DNA of 64,000 nt, taken from NCBI GenBank assembly GCA_963825685.1, contig CAWGUD010000018.1, forward strand, positions 62,001 to 126,000, read 5' to 3'. How positions within the stretch are numbered: position 1 is the first letter of the stretch; every line of letters starts with the position of its first letter. The notes below the pieces were generated by a model. The model did not search any database and was not told the DNA's origin. It saw only the letters and a list, made by a program, of their open reading frames with translations. The translations under genes and the position numbers were made by a program. Source of the DNA: JAOUEA01 sp963825685. GTDB lineage: Bacteria; Actinomycetota; UBA4738; HRBIN12. Positions 1 through 10,000 of this stretch are shown piece by piece.

Positions 1-1
1 G

Positions 2-941
2 GACGAGGCGTGGGAAGGCGACACGTGGATCGAGGGCACGTACATCGACCACCTCACCCCGTTCCTGCAGGAGGTCGGCAAGCCGGTCGTCGTGACGATG
101 CACACCGTGCTGCCCGAGCCCACCGAGGCGGTCCGCGACGCCGTGCGGAACATCGCCGCGAACGCCGACCACCTCATCGTGATGGCCGAGACCGCCGTCG
201 ACATCCTGCGCGAGGTGTACGGGGTCACGACCCCCACGACCGTGATCCAGCACGGCATGCCGCACATCGAGCCCCGAGGGCGCCGCAAGCTGAAGGAGAA
301 GCTCGGCCTGGCCGGCCGCCAGATCGTCGCGACGTTCGGCCTCGTGGGACCGGGCAAGGGTCTGGAGTACGTGATCGAGGCGATGCCGTGGGTCGTGCAG
401 GATCACCCCGACGCCCTGTACCTGATCGCGGGACAGACCCATCCCGAGCTCCTGCGCCACCACGGCGAGGAGTACCGGAACCGACTGACCGAGATGATCG
501 AGAGCCTCGGGCTCGACGACAACGTCGCGTTCCTGAACCAGTACCTGCGCCAGAAGGACATCATCGAGCTGCTGCTCGCGACCGACATCTACGTGACGCC
601 CTACCTCGATCCGAACCAGATCACCAGCGGCACGCTGAGCTACGCCCTCGGGGCGGGGAAGGCGGTCGTCTCGACGCCGTACCTCCACGCGAAGGAGGCA
701 CTCGCCGACGAGCCGCGGCATCCTGGTCGGGTTCCGCGAACCCGACCAGCTGTCGACGGCGATCAATTCGATCCTCGACGACCACGACCTGAAGGCCAGA
801 CTCGAGCACAACGCGTACGCGTACGCGAACGAGTTCACGTGGCCCAAGACCGGCACGCGCTTCGTCGAGGTGATGCGCGAGCTCGAGGCCACGACGCCGG
901 CGAAGAGCCCGACCCAGGCACGCCCCGGCGAGTGGATCGCC
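2..941 (+). CDS. GT4 glycosyltransferase domain (5' partial, frameshifted)
   Basis: C-terminal part of a retaining GT-B glycosyltransferase of family GT4, which would transfer a sugar from an activated donor in the cytoplasm; the N-terminal half lies before the window. Visible are the donor-domain turn GPGKGLEYVIEAMP near position 350 and the loop TSGTLSYALGAGKAVVSTP near 625-680, where GT4 enzymes bind the nucleotide sugar. The reading path starts in frame 2; an extra base at about 713 moves it to frame 3 (EALADE then RGILVGFREPDQL). No stop codon separates it from the GH130 domain that follows, so the two may form one fusion protein. The split at the GTG at 942 is only the likely domain boundary. 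The acceptor cannot be told from sequence. Confidence 0.8.
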
Positions 942-2122
942 GTGCCGATCGGTGCACGGCTCGCCGGCAACCCGCTGATCACCCCCACCGACGTGACGCC
1001 GTCGCAACCGGGCATGGAGGTGATCTCCACGATCAACGCGGGGGCCGCGCGCGTCGGCGACGAGGTGGTGCTCTTGCTCCGTGTGGCCGAGCGGCCGAGC
1101 GCGGAAGGCGAGCTTCCCGACGGGGCGCGGCTCGTCGACCTGCGGGGCGACGACCCCCGGTTGATGCCGATGCCGGACGGACTCGACCTCGACGACCTGA
1201 TCGGCATGCCGTTCTTCGACACATCGGCCGACCCACCGAGCATCGTGCTCGGGTACGTCCGCCGTGACGAGCCTGGCCTCGATCTCGACGACCCGCGCAC
1301 GATCCGCTACCGCGACCTCGCCGACGGCCACCTCGGGGACGACGGCGCGACCGACTACCTCACGCACACCTCGCACCTGCGCGTGGCGCGCAGCGCCGAC
1401 GGTGAGCACTTCACGGTCGAGGAGTCGAACCGGCGCTGCTTCCCGGCTCGGAGCTCGAGGCCTACGGCGTCGAGGATCCGCGCGTCACGGAGATCGACGG
1501 CACCTTCCACATCACCTACGTCTCGGTGAGCCGACTCGGCATCACGACGAGCACGCTCGCCACGACCGACTTCCGCACGTTCGAACGAGGCGGCGTGATC
1601 CTGCTGCCCGATCAGAAGGACGTCGTGCTCTTCCCGGAGCGGGTGCACGACCGGTACCTGGCGTTCACGCGACCGATGCCCGGCTCGTTCTCACGCGTGC
1701 TCGGCATCTGGCTGGCGGAGTCGCCCGACCTCGCGCACTGGGGGAAGCATCGCCCGGTGGCCCTGCCCCGCCCGGACATGTGGGACGAGGCGCGCATCGG
1801 GGCCAGCCTCACGCCGTTCCGTGTCGACGGCGGCTGGCTCGAGATCTACCACGGGGCCGACCGCACGAACCGCTACGGCATGGGGGCGATGCTGCTCGAC
1901 GCCGACGACCCCGCGACGGTGCTCGCACGATCCTCGCACCCGCTGCTCGCTCCCGAGCTCGACTACGAACGCTCGGGGTTCCTGCACGACGTGGTGTTCC
2001 CGAGCGGGCACGTGATGCTCGAGGAGGGGCGCATCCGCGTGTACTACGGCGCCGCCGACTCGAACCTGGCGGCCGCGGACTTCTCCGTGTCCGACATCCT
2101 CGCCCACCTCGATCCGTGCTGA
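942..2122 (+). CDS. GH130 beta-mannoside phosphorylase-like domain (frameshifted)
   Basis: Five-bladed propeller enzyme of family GH130, whose members phosphorolyse or hydrolyse beta-mannosides. Family hallmarks are visible in order: LITPTDVTPSQPGMEVIS and GDEVVLLLRVAERPS at the N-terminus, the EAYGVEDPR motif at about 1457-1485, the YHGADRTNRYGMGAMLLDAD block at 1848-1910, and a terminal YYGAADS. One base is missing near 1440, so the path passes from frame 3 to frame 2. It is in frame with the upstream GT4 domain and could be a GT4-GH130 fusion or a separate protein from the GTG at 942. The stop overlaps the start of the next gene. The GT, GH130 and barrel set suggests synthesis or turnover of a mannose-containing glycan; the substrate is inferred only from the family. 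Confidence 0.82.
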
Positions 2123-3168
2123 GACAGCTCGCCCGGCTCACCCGCCCGCTGCCGGCCGCCGGGAAGGGCGCGTTGGCGCTCGCCGTGTACTCCGATCCCG
2201 CCGGCGAGCTCGTCGTCGCCAAGGAGTCGGGGTTCGAGGGCGTCGCCTGCGTCGACGACGTGGCGCGCGTGCTCGACGTGCTCTGCGACGTCTGGACGCA
2301 GACCCGCGACCCCGAGGTGGAACGCTGGGCCCGCGGCCTGCTCGAGTTCGTGCTGTGGATGCAGGGCGAGGACGGCCGCTGGTGGAACTTCGTCTACGAC
2401 TGGTCGGGCACGCGCAACGAGAGCGGCGTGACGTCGTCGACCGGCGAGAACTTCTGGCATGCCCGGGCCCTGCTGAGCGTCAGCCATGCGTGGCTCACCT
2501 TCGGCGACGAACGGTCGCTCACGGCGATGCACCGAGGACTCGACCACGCGGTCACCCTGCCGGCGCCGGCCGACGTCCGCGCGCTGCACGTGCTCGTGGG
2601 GCTCCGGCTGCTCGAGGACGGCTCGGTCCCGGGCATCGCGCCCGCCGTGCGTCGGTGGGCCGATGAGATCGCCGACCGACGCATCGGCGACGTGCTGATG
2701 AACAACCCGGACGAACGCGGGGAGCCGCACCTCTGGGCGCACGTGCAGGAGGGGGTGCTCGCCGAGGCGGGCCGCGCGCTCGACGACGAGTCGCTGGTCG
2801 AGGTGGCGCGAGCGAGCGCGAGGGCGCTGCTCGCGCCCATCGTCCGAAGCGGCTTCGATCGCCCGAGCGTGACCCCTTACGACGTCGCCTGCACGGTGTA
2901 CTCGCTCGACCGCCTCGCCCGGATCGACGACGAGGAATGGTCCGAGCTCGCCGAGCGTGCCCGAGCATGGTTCGATCACGTCGACGGGAACGGCCGACCC
3001 GTGTACGACCGGGAAGCGGGCAGGGTCGCCGACGGCGTTGACGAGGGTCGCGTGAGCGAGAACTCCGGCGCCGAGGCCAACGTGGTGGCGGCGGAGGCGC
3101 TGTTCGACGACGCCCTCCGGTCCGTGCCGGCGGCCGTCGAGCTGCTGCCGCGTCCCGCGAACGGATGA
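2116..3168 (+). CDS. (alpha/alpha)6-barrel (six-hairpin) glycan-associated protein
   Basis: A 350-residue, alpha-helical protein with regularly spaced Trp/His-rich helices, for example GFEGVACVDDVARVLDVL, YDWSGTRNESGVTSSTGENF and WAHVQEGVLAEAGRAL. This resembles six-hairpin toroid enzymes (glycosidases and sugar epimerases). The GTG start at 2116 overlaps the stop of the GH130 reading frame, so the two are translationally coupled and probably work on the same saccharide. No signal peptide is seen, so it is probably cytoplasmic. I recognise the fold and the context but not a specific activity. Confidence 0.6.
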   Translation: MLRQLARLTRPLPAAGKGALALAVYSDPAGELVVAKESGFEGVACVDDVARVLDVLCDVWTQTRDPEVERWARGLLEFVLWMQGEDGRWWNFVYDWSGTRNESGVTSSTGENFWHARALLSVSHAWLTFGDERSLTAMHRGLDHAVTLPAPADVRALHVLVGLRLLEDGSVPGIAPAVRRWADEIADRRIGDVLMNNPDERGEPHLWAHVQEGVLAEAGRALDDESLVEVARASARALLAPIVRSGFDRPSVTPYDVACTVYSLDRLARIDDEEWSELAERARAWFDHVDGNGRPVYDREAGRVADGVDEGRVSENSGAEANVVAAEALFDDALRSVPAAVELLPRPANG

Positions 3169-3218
3169 TGCGTACGTAGTCCTCAAGGACCGGCTACGTA
3201 CGCGCCGATACGGCGACC

Positions 3219-4025
3219 ATGAACGTGTCCAAGCGGTTCCTGACCCTGCTGCTGTCCGTGATCGTGCTCGCGCTCCTTGCCTCCGTGAGCCTGGCCGGCC
3301 CGGGCTCGTTCGGGAGGGCAGGCGGTGAGCGTGAGGACGTCGTCGCAACCGATGACGGAGAGGGCTGCGACGAAGGCACCACGGACGAGGGTGACGAGAC
3401 CACGGACGAGGGTGACGAGACCACGGACGAGGGTGACGAGACCACGGACGAGGGTGACGAGACCACGGACGAGGGTGACGAGACCACGGACGAGGGTGAC
3501 GAGACCACGGACGAGGGTGACGAGACCACGGACGAGGGTGACGAGTGCGACGCCGATGGCAGCGACGACTCGGAAGGTGAGACCGAAGACGAGGGCGAGG
3601 ACTCGGAGGAGACGGACGACAGCGACCCGGCCGACGTCGAACGCGAAACCGCCTGCCTGGACGCGGCCGGCATCGAGCCCTCGGAGGAAAGCGAGGGCTC
3701 TGATGACGAAGCCACCAAAGCGCACGGCCTTGACAACGCGATCGACCACGTCCTCGCGAACTGCCTGAAGAATCCGCAGGCGCCCGGTCTGCTCAACGCG
3801 CTCGAGCGGCTCGCAGACAACCGCGAGCGTCACGACGCGCACGACGCGTGGAAAGCTGAGAAGGAAGCCGCCAGAGACGCGCGCAAGGCAGAGCAGGAAG
3901 CGGCCAAGGACGCGCGCAAGGACGACAAGCACGCCGGCTCGCCGGGTCATGGCAATGGACACGGCGGCGACGGCGGAAACGGGAACCCTCACGATGGTGG
4001 TTCCCACGGGAACGGCCATCACTGA
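3219..4025 (+). CDS. Secreted acidic repeat protein (8 x TTDEGDE)
   Basis: 268 residues. A Sec-type signal peptide (KRFLTLLLSVIVLALLASVS, then LAG) is followed by an extremely acidic, probably disordered region with eight perfect TTDEGDE heptads, then more Asp/Glu/Ser-rich sequence. Next comes a short helical part with Cys residues (ERETACLDAAGIEPSEESEG and HVLANCLKNPQAPGLLNALE), a charged Lys/Ala/Arg helix, and a Gly/His/Asn tail ending HGNGHH. The His/Asp-rich ends could bind divalent cations, but this is inference. No family recognised. A strong hairpin follows the stop. Confidence 0.75.
   Translation: MNVSKRFLTLLLSVIVLALLASVSLAGPGSFGRAGGEREDVVATDDGEGCDEGTTDEGDETTDEGDETTDEGDETTDEGDETTDEGDETTDEGDETTDEGDETTDEGDECDADGSDDSEGETEDEGEDSEETDDSDPADVERETACLDAAGIEPSEESEGSDDEATKAHGLDNAIDHVLANCLKNPQAPGLLNALERLADNRERHDAHDAWKAEKEAARDARKAEQEAAKDARKDDKHAGSPGHGNGHGGDGGNGNPHDGGSHGNGHH
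3378..3545 (+). repeat. Eight perfect 21-bp tandem repeats
   Basis: The unit accacggacgagggtgacga plus g is repeated eight times without a mismatch and in frame, encoding TTDEGDE each time. Perfect identity, including third codon positions, indicates recent expansion or copy-number homogenisation, so copy number may differ between strains. Confidence 0.95.
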
Positions 4026-4035
4026 GGCCGACCCG

Positions 4036-4079
4036 GGAACGGCGACGGGCCCCATGCGGGCGCGGCCCGTCGCCGTTCC
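4036..4079 (+). terminator. Strong hairpin after the acidic repeat protein
   Basis: A 16-bp perfect inverted repeat (ggaacggcgacgggcc at 4036-4051 and its complement at 4064-4079) with a 12-nt loop begins 10 nt after the stop codon. There is no clear U-tract, as is common for actinobacterial terminators. It lies between convergent genes and could serve both. Confidence 0.6.
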
Positions 4080-4088
4080 GTTCTCCTC

Positions 4089-4124
4089 CTGAAGGCCGGC
4101 CTGAAGGCCGGCCTGAAGGCGGGC
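4089..4124. repeat. Three 12-bp direct repeats (ctgaaggccggc)
   Basis: Three head-to-tail copies of ctgaaggccggc, the last ending in gggc, lie between the terminator hairpin and the rlmN stop codon. Each unit contains the palindrome ggccggcc across its junction, so the array can also fold. Function unknown. Confidence 0.7.
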
Positions 4125-4127
4125 AGG

Positions 4128-5177
4128 TCACACCTGCCGGTTCGCGTGTTCCAGTCGGAGCTGGCCACAGGCCGCGTCGATGCGGCGGCCCCGCGTGTCG
4201 CGCACGGTGACGTTGACACCGCCAGCTTCCAGCACGCGCACGAACGACTCGATGCGGCGCGGTCCGCTCGGGCGGCTCGGGGAGCCGGGAGTCGGGTTCA
4301 GCGGGATCAGGTTCACGTGCGCGCGCAGCCGGTACGCGATCGATGCGAGCTTGCCGGCCTGCTCGTCGGCATCGTTGACGCCCTCGATCATCGCCCACTC
4401 GATGGACGGCCGGCGGCGGGTGCGGTCACGCCAGGCTGCGATCGCGGCTTCGAGCTCGGCGAGCGGGTACAGCTCGTTCGGCGGCACGAGCCGGTTCCGC
4501 AACTCATCGTCGGCCGCGTGCAGGCTCACCGCGAGGCCCACCTGCGGATGGTCCATGCCCAGGCGCTCGATCCCCGGCACGAGCCCCACCGTCGACACCG
4601 TGATGTGGCGAGCGCCGAGACGCATGCCGCGCGGTTCCATCAGCCGGGCGACGGCGTCTCGCACCGGCCGGTAGTTCGCCATCGGCTCGCCCATGCCCAT
4701 GAACACGACGTTCGTGAGACGTTGCGGGGTCGAGTCGGGAAGCCGCGCCGCCTCGCGCCGGGCCCAGACGACCTGCGCGGCGATCTCGCCTGCGGTGAGG
4801 TTCGACTCCAGCCCCATCTGGCCGGTCGCGCAGAACCCGCAGCCCATCGCGCACCCCACCTGCGACGAGACGCACACGGTCACCCGATCGCGGTAGCCCA
4901 TCAGCACCGTCTCGATCACGTGACCGGCGGCGCCGAGGCGGAGCAGCGCCTTCCTGGTCGCGCCGCGGTCGGCCGTCCGCTCGTGGAGCACCTCGACGAG
5001 GAGAGGCAGCTCGGCGGCCAGCCGGTCCCGCACGATCGGCGAGACGTCGGACATCTCGTCGTACCGAGCGGCGCGCTTCCAGAGCTGCGAGTACACCTGA
5101 GCCCCACGGAAGGTCGGCTCACCCCACGCGGTGAGGCGAGCGGTCAACTCGTCGAGCGAAAGGTCGTAGACGGTCAC
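4128..5177 (-). CDS. rlmN: 23S rRNA (adenine-2503-C2)/tRNA methyltransferase RlmN
   Basis: 349-residue radical-SAM enzyme that methylates C2 of A2503 in 23S rRNA and A37 in some tRNAs. The CxxxCxxC iron-sulfur motif is CAMGCGFC (Cys109, 113, 116), and the second catalytic cysteine is Cys337 near the C-terminus (DAACGQLRLE). FMGMGEPMANY and SLHAADDELRNRLVP are typical of the family. Length is normal. The GTG start at 5177 was chosen because a TACGCT -10 hexamer lies 6 nt upstream, implying a leaderless mRNA. The frame stays open for 774 nt further upstream, but that part has no RlmN-like sequence and lies antisense to the divergent gene. Confidence 0.95.
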   Translation of the reverse strand: MTVYDLSLDELTARLTAWGEPTFRGAQVYSQLWKRAARYDEMSDVSPIVRDRLAAELPLLVEVLHERTADRGATRKALLRLGAAGHVIETVLMGYRDRVTVCVSSQVGCAMGCGFCATGQMGLESNLTAGEIAAQVVWARREAARLPDSTPQRLTNVVFMGMGEPMANYRPVRDAVARLMEPRGMRLGARHITVSTVGLVPGIERLGMDHPQVGLAVSLHAADDELRNRLVPPNELYPLAELEAAIAAWRDRTRRRPSIEWAMIEGVNDADEQAGKLASIAYRLRAHVNLIPLNPTPGSPSRPSGPRRIESFVRVLEAGGVNVTVRDTRGRRIDAACGQLRLEHANRQV

Positions 5178-5183
5178 CCCGCG

Positions 5184-5189
5184 AGCGTA
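5184..5189 (-). promoter_or_regulatory. -10 hexamer TACGCT of leaderless rlmN
   Basis: TACGCT read on the minus strand ends 6 nt before the rlmN GTG, so transcription should begin at or next to the start codon. It shares the 51-bp divergent spacer with the -10 of the next gene. Confidence 0.55.
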
Positions 5190-5216
5190 CGGCACCCGCG
5201 AACCGAGTCGGCGGGC

Positions 5217-5222
5217 TAGGCT
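5217..5222 (+). promoter_or_regulatory. -10 hexamer TAGGCT of leaderless glycosylase gene
   Basis: TAGGCT ends 6 nt before the GTG at 5229, and no Shine-Dalgarno sequence is present. The pattern is the mirror image of the rlmN promoter in the same spacer. Confidence 0.55.
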
Positions 5223-5228
5223 GCGGCC

Positions 5229-6134
5229 GTGGCGACGACGCTGGTGCGAGCCTTCCCGGTCACTCGACCGTTGGACCTGCGCCGCACGATGCTGCCCCTT
5301 CGACGCGGCACCGGCGACCCGACGATGCGGGTGCACGAGAACGACGTCTGGCGAGCGACCCGCACGCCCGAGGGTCCCGCGACGCTCCACCTCACGCGGG
5401 ACGGCGACCGCCTGATCGCGGAAGCCTGGGGCCCGGGCGCCGACGAGGCCCTCGAGGGCGCGCCGCGGTGGTCGGGTCTCCTCGACGACGATCGATCGTT
5501 TCGTGCGCACCATCAGGTCATCGCGGATCTGCACCGACGCCTGCGCGGGGTGCGGCTCACGCGCACCGGGCGCCCCAGCGAGGCGCTGATCCCCGCCGTG
5601 CTGGAACAGAAGGTGACCGGCCTCGAGGCCCGGCGCGCCTACCGGCGACTCGCCCTGGCCCTCGGCGAGCCCGCCCCTGGTCCGGCCGATCTTGTGCTGC
5701 CCCCCGATCCGGTCCAGGTCGCGCACCTCCCGTCGTTCCGCTTTCACCCCTTCGGTGTCGAGCGACGGCGGGCGGAGCGGCTGATCGGGCTCTGTCGTCG
5801 TGCGACGGAGATCGACGCGCTCACCGCAGTTCCGGCGTCGACCGGGCGCGAACGGCTCGAGACGTTCCCCGGCATCGGGCCGTGGACGGCTGCCGAGGTG
5901 GCGCGACTCGCGCTCGGCGATGCCGACGCGGTCTCGGTCGGCGACTACCACCTTCCGAACGTCGTGGCGTGGGCCCTCGCCGGGGAACCGAGGGGGAACG
6001 ACGCGCGCATGCTGGAGCTGCTCGCGCCGTACGAGGGTCAGCGCGGGCGCGTGCAGATGCTCCTCGAAGCCGGCGGGATCGGAGCGCCCAAGTTCGGACC
6101 ACGTGCCGACGTGCGGATGATCGATCGCATCTGA
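5229..6134 (+). CDS. AlkA-type DNA-3-methyladenine glycosylase II (HhH-GPD)
   Basis: 301 residues. Base-excision repair glycosylase that flips out and removes alkylated bases. The helix-hairpin-helix motif FPGIGPWTAAEVARLALGDA is followed by VSVGDYHLPN, whose Asp239 sits at the position of the catalytic Asp238 of E. coli AlkA. The N-terminal part (VHENDVWRATRTPEGPATLH) resembles the AlkA beta domain. The leaderless GTG start is supported by the TAGGCT at 5217. The stop overlaps the ATG of the exonuclease gene by one base, linking two DNA-repair functions in one transcript. Confidence 0.88.
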   Translation: MATTLVRAFPVTRPLDLRRTMLPLRRGTGDPTMRVHENDVWRATRTPEGPATLHLTRDGDRLIAEAWGPGADEALEGAPRWSGLLDDDRSFRAHHQVIADLHRRLRGVRLTRTGRPSEALIPAVLEQKVTGLEARRAYRRLALALGEPAPGPADLVLPPDPVQVAHLPSFRFHPFGVERRRAERLIGLCRRATEIDALTAVPASTGRERLETFPGIGPWTAAEVARLALGDADAVSVGDYHLPNVVAWALAGEPRGNDARMLELLAPYEGQRGRVQMLLEAGGIGAPKFGPRADVRMIDRI

Positions 6135-7054
6135 TGGCGACCCACTTGCTCCTCGACGTGTCGAGCCTCGCCTATCGGGCGTACTTCGCCCTGAAGGACT
6201 CCGTGCGGGCGCCCGACGGGCGACCGATGGGTGCGGTGCACGGATACCTCGGCATGGTCACGCGGCTCATGGTCAGTCGTCGGCCCGATTCGATCGTGCA
6301 CGTGTACGACCACGACTGGCGACCGACGGCCCGCACGCTGCTCTACGCCGGGTACAAGGCCGACCGACCACCCGAGCCCGAGGACCTCACACCCCAGTTC
6401 GTCCTGCTCCGCGGGGTGCTCGAAGCGACCGGCGCCACCCAGGCGCACTCGCCCGACTGGGAAGCCGAGGATGCGATCGGCGCGCTGTGCGCGCGTGGCG
6501 ACGCCTCGGATCGATTCGAGATCGTGAGCGGTGACCGCGACCTGCTGCAACTCGTGCACGATCCCGACGTGCGACTGCTCTACACCCTGCGGGGGGTCAG
6601 CGAGCTCCGCGAGTTCGACGAGGCCACGGTGCTCGAGACGTACGGGGTCCCGGCGGCGCGATACGCGGAGTTCGCGATCCTGCGCGGTGACCCGTCCGAC
6701 GGGCTGCCGGGCGTGCGAGGCGTGGGCGAGAAGACCGCCCGTGCGCTCGTGCAGGCCTATCCGGACCTCGACGCGATGCTGACCGACGCGGCGAGCGACC
6801 ATCCCGCGCCGGGACCGCTGAAGGGGTCACCCGCGCTGCGTTCCCGTCTGCTCGACGCCGCCGACTACCTGGACGCGATGCGCCGCCTCGTGCCGATCAA
6901 GTCCGATGCGCCGCTCGAGGTGTGGAACGGCGAGCGCGACGACGAGGTCGCGAACGAACTGGCCGAGGCGAACGGCCTGCGTGGTCCCGTCCAGCGGCTC
7001 CGTGCGGCCCTCGCGGGATCGATCGACGGCTCGGACGAGGCGCCGCGCTCCTGA
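6134..7054 (+). CDS. 5'-3' exonuclease / flap endonuclease (PIN-H3TH)
   Basis: 306-residue stand-alone homologue of the N-terminal nuclease domain of DNA polymerase I. The acidic metal-binding residues are visible in MATHLLLDVSSLAYRAYFAL (Asp8), in WEAEDAIGAL and in IVSGDRDLLQLV. The H3TH DNA-binding element is GLPGVRGVGEKTARALVQAY. It starts inside the stop of the glycosylase gene (TGATG overlap). It probably processes flaps or abasic ends after glycosylase action; that pairing is inferred from the overlap. Whether a full polymerase I exists elsewhere cannot be seen here. Confidence 0.88.
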   Translation: MATHLLLDVSSLAYRAYFALKDSVRAPDGRPMGAVHGYLGMVTRLMVSRRPDSIVHVYDHDWRPTARTLLYAGYKADRPPEPEDLTPQFVLLRGVLEATGATQAHSPDWEAEDAIGALCARGDASDRFEIVSGDRDLLQLVHDPDVRLLYTLRGVSELREFDEATVLETYGVPAARYAEFAILRGDPSDGLPGVRGVGEKTARALVQAYPDLDAMLTDAASDHPAPGPLKGSPALRSRLLDAADYLDAMRRLVPIKSDAPLEVWNGERDDEVANELAEANGLRGPVQRLRAALAGSIDGSDEAPRS

Positions 7055-7063
7055 CGTTCGAGA

Positions 7064-10000
7064 TCAGGGGCCGACGCCCGCGCTGGGGTCGAGCTTGTCA
7101 CCCTTCTTCCGCGCCGCGGCATCGGCCAAGCGGGAACGCAGGCTGCGTACCGGCGCGGCGTCGCCATCGGGGTTGCCGTCTTCGTCCGCGGACTCGCCTC
7201 GATCGGAGGACGGGATCTCCTCGTCCAGAGCGGTCGTGGCCTCTCCCTCGACCGCCTCGGCACGGCGCTCCGCGTCGCGCATGCGCCCGGCCATCTCGAG
7301 CTGTGCACGCCGGAGCTGCTGCACCTCTTTCCGAAGTGCGTTGAGCTCGTCCGGGTCGCCTTCCGACGAGGAGCCGCCGGAGCCCTTCGAACGACGCACG
7401 GCGTCGACCGCCTCGGCGCGGGCGCGCTCGACGGCTTCGCGCGCCTCGTCCTCGGCGGCCGCGACCTCGGTGGCTGCGCGTTCCTCGGCCACCTCTGCCC
7501 GTCGGCCCGCTTCCGCGGCCTCGGCCTTGTACGCCTGCGCGGACGCCGTCGCCTCGGCGACGCGGAGCTCCAGATCCTGCACGACCCGCTCGACGTCGGA
7601 GGCGCGCGTGTCATCCGCCAACGCCTTGGCTGCCTCGGCCGCGCGCTCGGCCTGCTGCGCCCGCGCCTCCGCCTCGCCCAGCGCACCTTCCAACTCCTGG
7701 GACCGGGTCGCGCTCTGGGCGGCCCGTTCCTCGGCGGCGCGCACACGACCTTCTGTTTCCGCGAGGGATGCCTCGAGTTCGGCCAGTCGCGCCCGCACCT
7801 CGGCACGGTCGGCTTCCATGCGCTCGCGCGCCTCGGCAGCGGCGGCGTCGATCTCCTCCTGCGCGGCCCTGGTGTCGATCGTCGCGGCTCGTGCCTCGAT
7901 CATGGCCGTCTGCGCCTCGTTGCGAGCCGCGTCGGCCTCTGCTCGCGCGGCGGCGACGTCGGCGCGGCGGCGGCAGCGGCGGCGGCACGGATCTCGTCCA
8001 TCTCTCGCTGCGCCTGCTGGCGGGCCATGTCGAGCTCCGCCGCGGCCTGCGCGCGGAGCAGCTCGTGCTCCGCGGACGCCTGGCTTCGGGCCGCCTCCAG
8101 ATCGTCGCCGGCCCGTTCGACGGCGGCGGCCAACGCCGCCTCGAGCTCGGTGATGCGACCGGCGGTCGTCGCGGCCTCCTCGTGTGCCCCTGCCTCCGCG
8201 CGCTCGGCATCCTCGCGTGCCGTGGCCACCGCGCGCTCGGCATCCTCGAGCTGCGTCCGGAGTCCTTGGACCTCGGCCGACAGCTCCTCGTTGCGCGTCT
8301 GTTCGCGGTGGATCGCGGCCTGCTCCTCGGCGAGATCGGTCGCCGTGGCCTGCACCGTCGCCTCGGCATCGGATGCTCGAGCCACGGCCCGGTCCAGGCG
8401 AGATTCGAGATCTGACACGCGGGCGCGGTCGCGCTCCGCCTCGGCGCGCGCGGTCTCCAGCTCGCCCTCCAGCTCCACCACGGAGGCGTTCGCGGTGAGG
8501 AGCTCTCCCTCGAGCTGGCCCACCAGACGTTCGGCGTTGCTCGCGCTGGCAGCCGCGTGCTCCAGGCGCTCCTCGGCCTGAGCCGCGCGAGCATCTGCCT
8601 CCGTGGCGCGCGATGTGGCTTCCTCGGCGAGCGACGCCGCCTCGGCAAAGCGCGTCTCGGCCTCGAGCGCTCGGGTCTCCGCCTCCGTTGCGCGGGCCTC
8701 CGCGTCCGTGCGCGACGGCCCGCTCGCATTCGGTGGCGCCGCACGGGCCCTCGCCTCCTGCACCTCTGCCGACAACCCGGTGGCGATGCGCTCGATCTCC
8801 GCCGACGCCTCACGCTCGGCGATGGTCTCTGCCTCGAGTGCGGCGATACGTTCATCCTTGGCCGCCATCTGCGTCTCCGCGTCGGAGATCCGCGAGTCGG
8901 TGGCCTCGACCTGCGCCTCCGCGTCGGCGAGCCGCGCCGCGAGCTCTGTGACCTTCGTCGCCTCGTCGGCAGCGCGAGCGTCCGCTTCGCGCGCCCTGAC
9001 TTCGAACTCGGCGACCTTGGCTTCGGACTCGGCCACCACCCTGGACTCGGTCTCCGCCAGTCCGGCCTCGAGGTCGGCGATCCGCCGATCCGATTCCTCC
9101 GCACGGCGCTCAGCGTTCGAGGCACGGCTCTCAGACTCACCGGACCGACGCTCAGCCTCCTCCGCCCGTCGCTCGACCTCGGCGATCCGCGCCTCGGCGC
9201 CGACGACCCTCGATCGCTCGGTCGCGACCAGCTCCCGTGCCTGCGCTGCCTCACGCTCCGCGGTCGCCGCACGTCGCTCGGCATCGGCGACCGCGGCCGG
9301 GTCGACGGCGTCGGCCGAACCCGCCTGCGCGAGGCGGAGCCCGTCCGCGAGCTCGGCTGCTCGAGCGTTCGCCTCCTCGACCGTGCGCTCCGCGTCCGCG
9401 AGGGCCGCGCTCTTCGCTTCGAGCTCGCGCTCCAGCGACTCGAGGCGCGCGACGGACGCGTCGTCGGACCCGCCGAACGCATCGGCAGCCCGGAGTCGGC
9501 CACGCAGCTCGTCGACCTCACGTTCCGCCTCAGCGAGGCGACGGGCGGTCTCCGGGTCGGGCATCGTCGAGACGGCCGCCGCCGACTCCACTGCCTCGGT
9601 GGCCGCCGTCCGCAGGCGGTCCATCTCTGCCTGCGCCGCCTCGAGATCGGACTCCGCGCGCGCGGCTCGTGCCTCGGTCTCCCGTTCCCGTACCTCGGCG
9701 TCGCGGGCTCGCTGTTCGATCTCGTGCGCGTGTTCCTCGGCGACCCTCGCTCGTTCCTCCGCCCTGATGACCGCTTCGTCGGACCGGGCGCGCTGCTTGG
9801 CGAGGGCGATCTCCCGACTCGGCGAGATGAATCCGCCGGTGCGAGATCCGGCGCCCGGGAGCGACGCCACGACGACGAGGAGCAGCATGATCGCGGCGCC
9901 CACGAGGCCGATCGTCCGCAGCAGCGACCAGGGAGAGGCGGCGGTCGTCGCGATGCGCTCGTACCCCTGATCCACCTCGACCGCTCCGAGCGAGCCGTCC

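Noticed and set aside
3378..3545. Possible CRISPR array
   Set aside because: Units are contiguous and in frame, with no spacers, inside a coding region.
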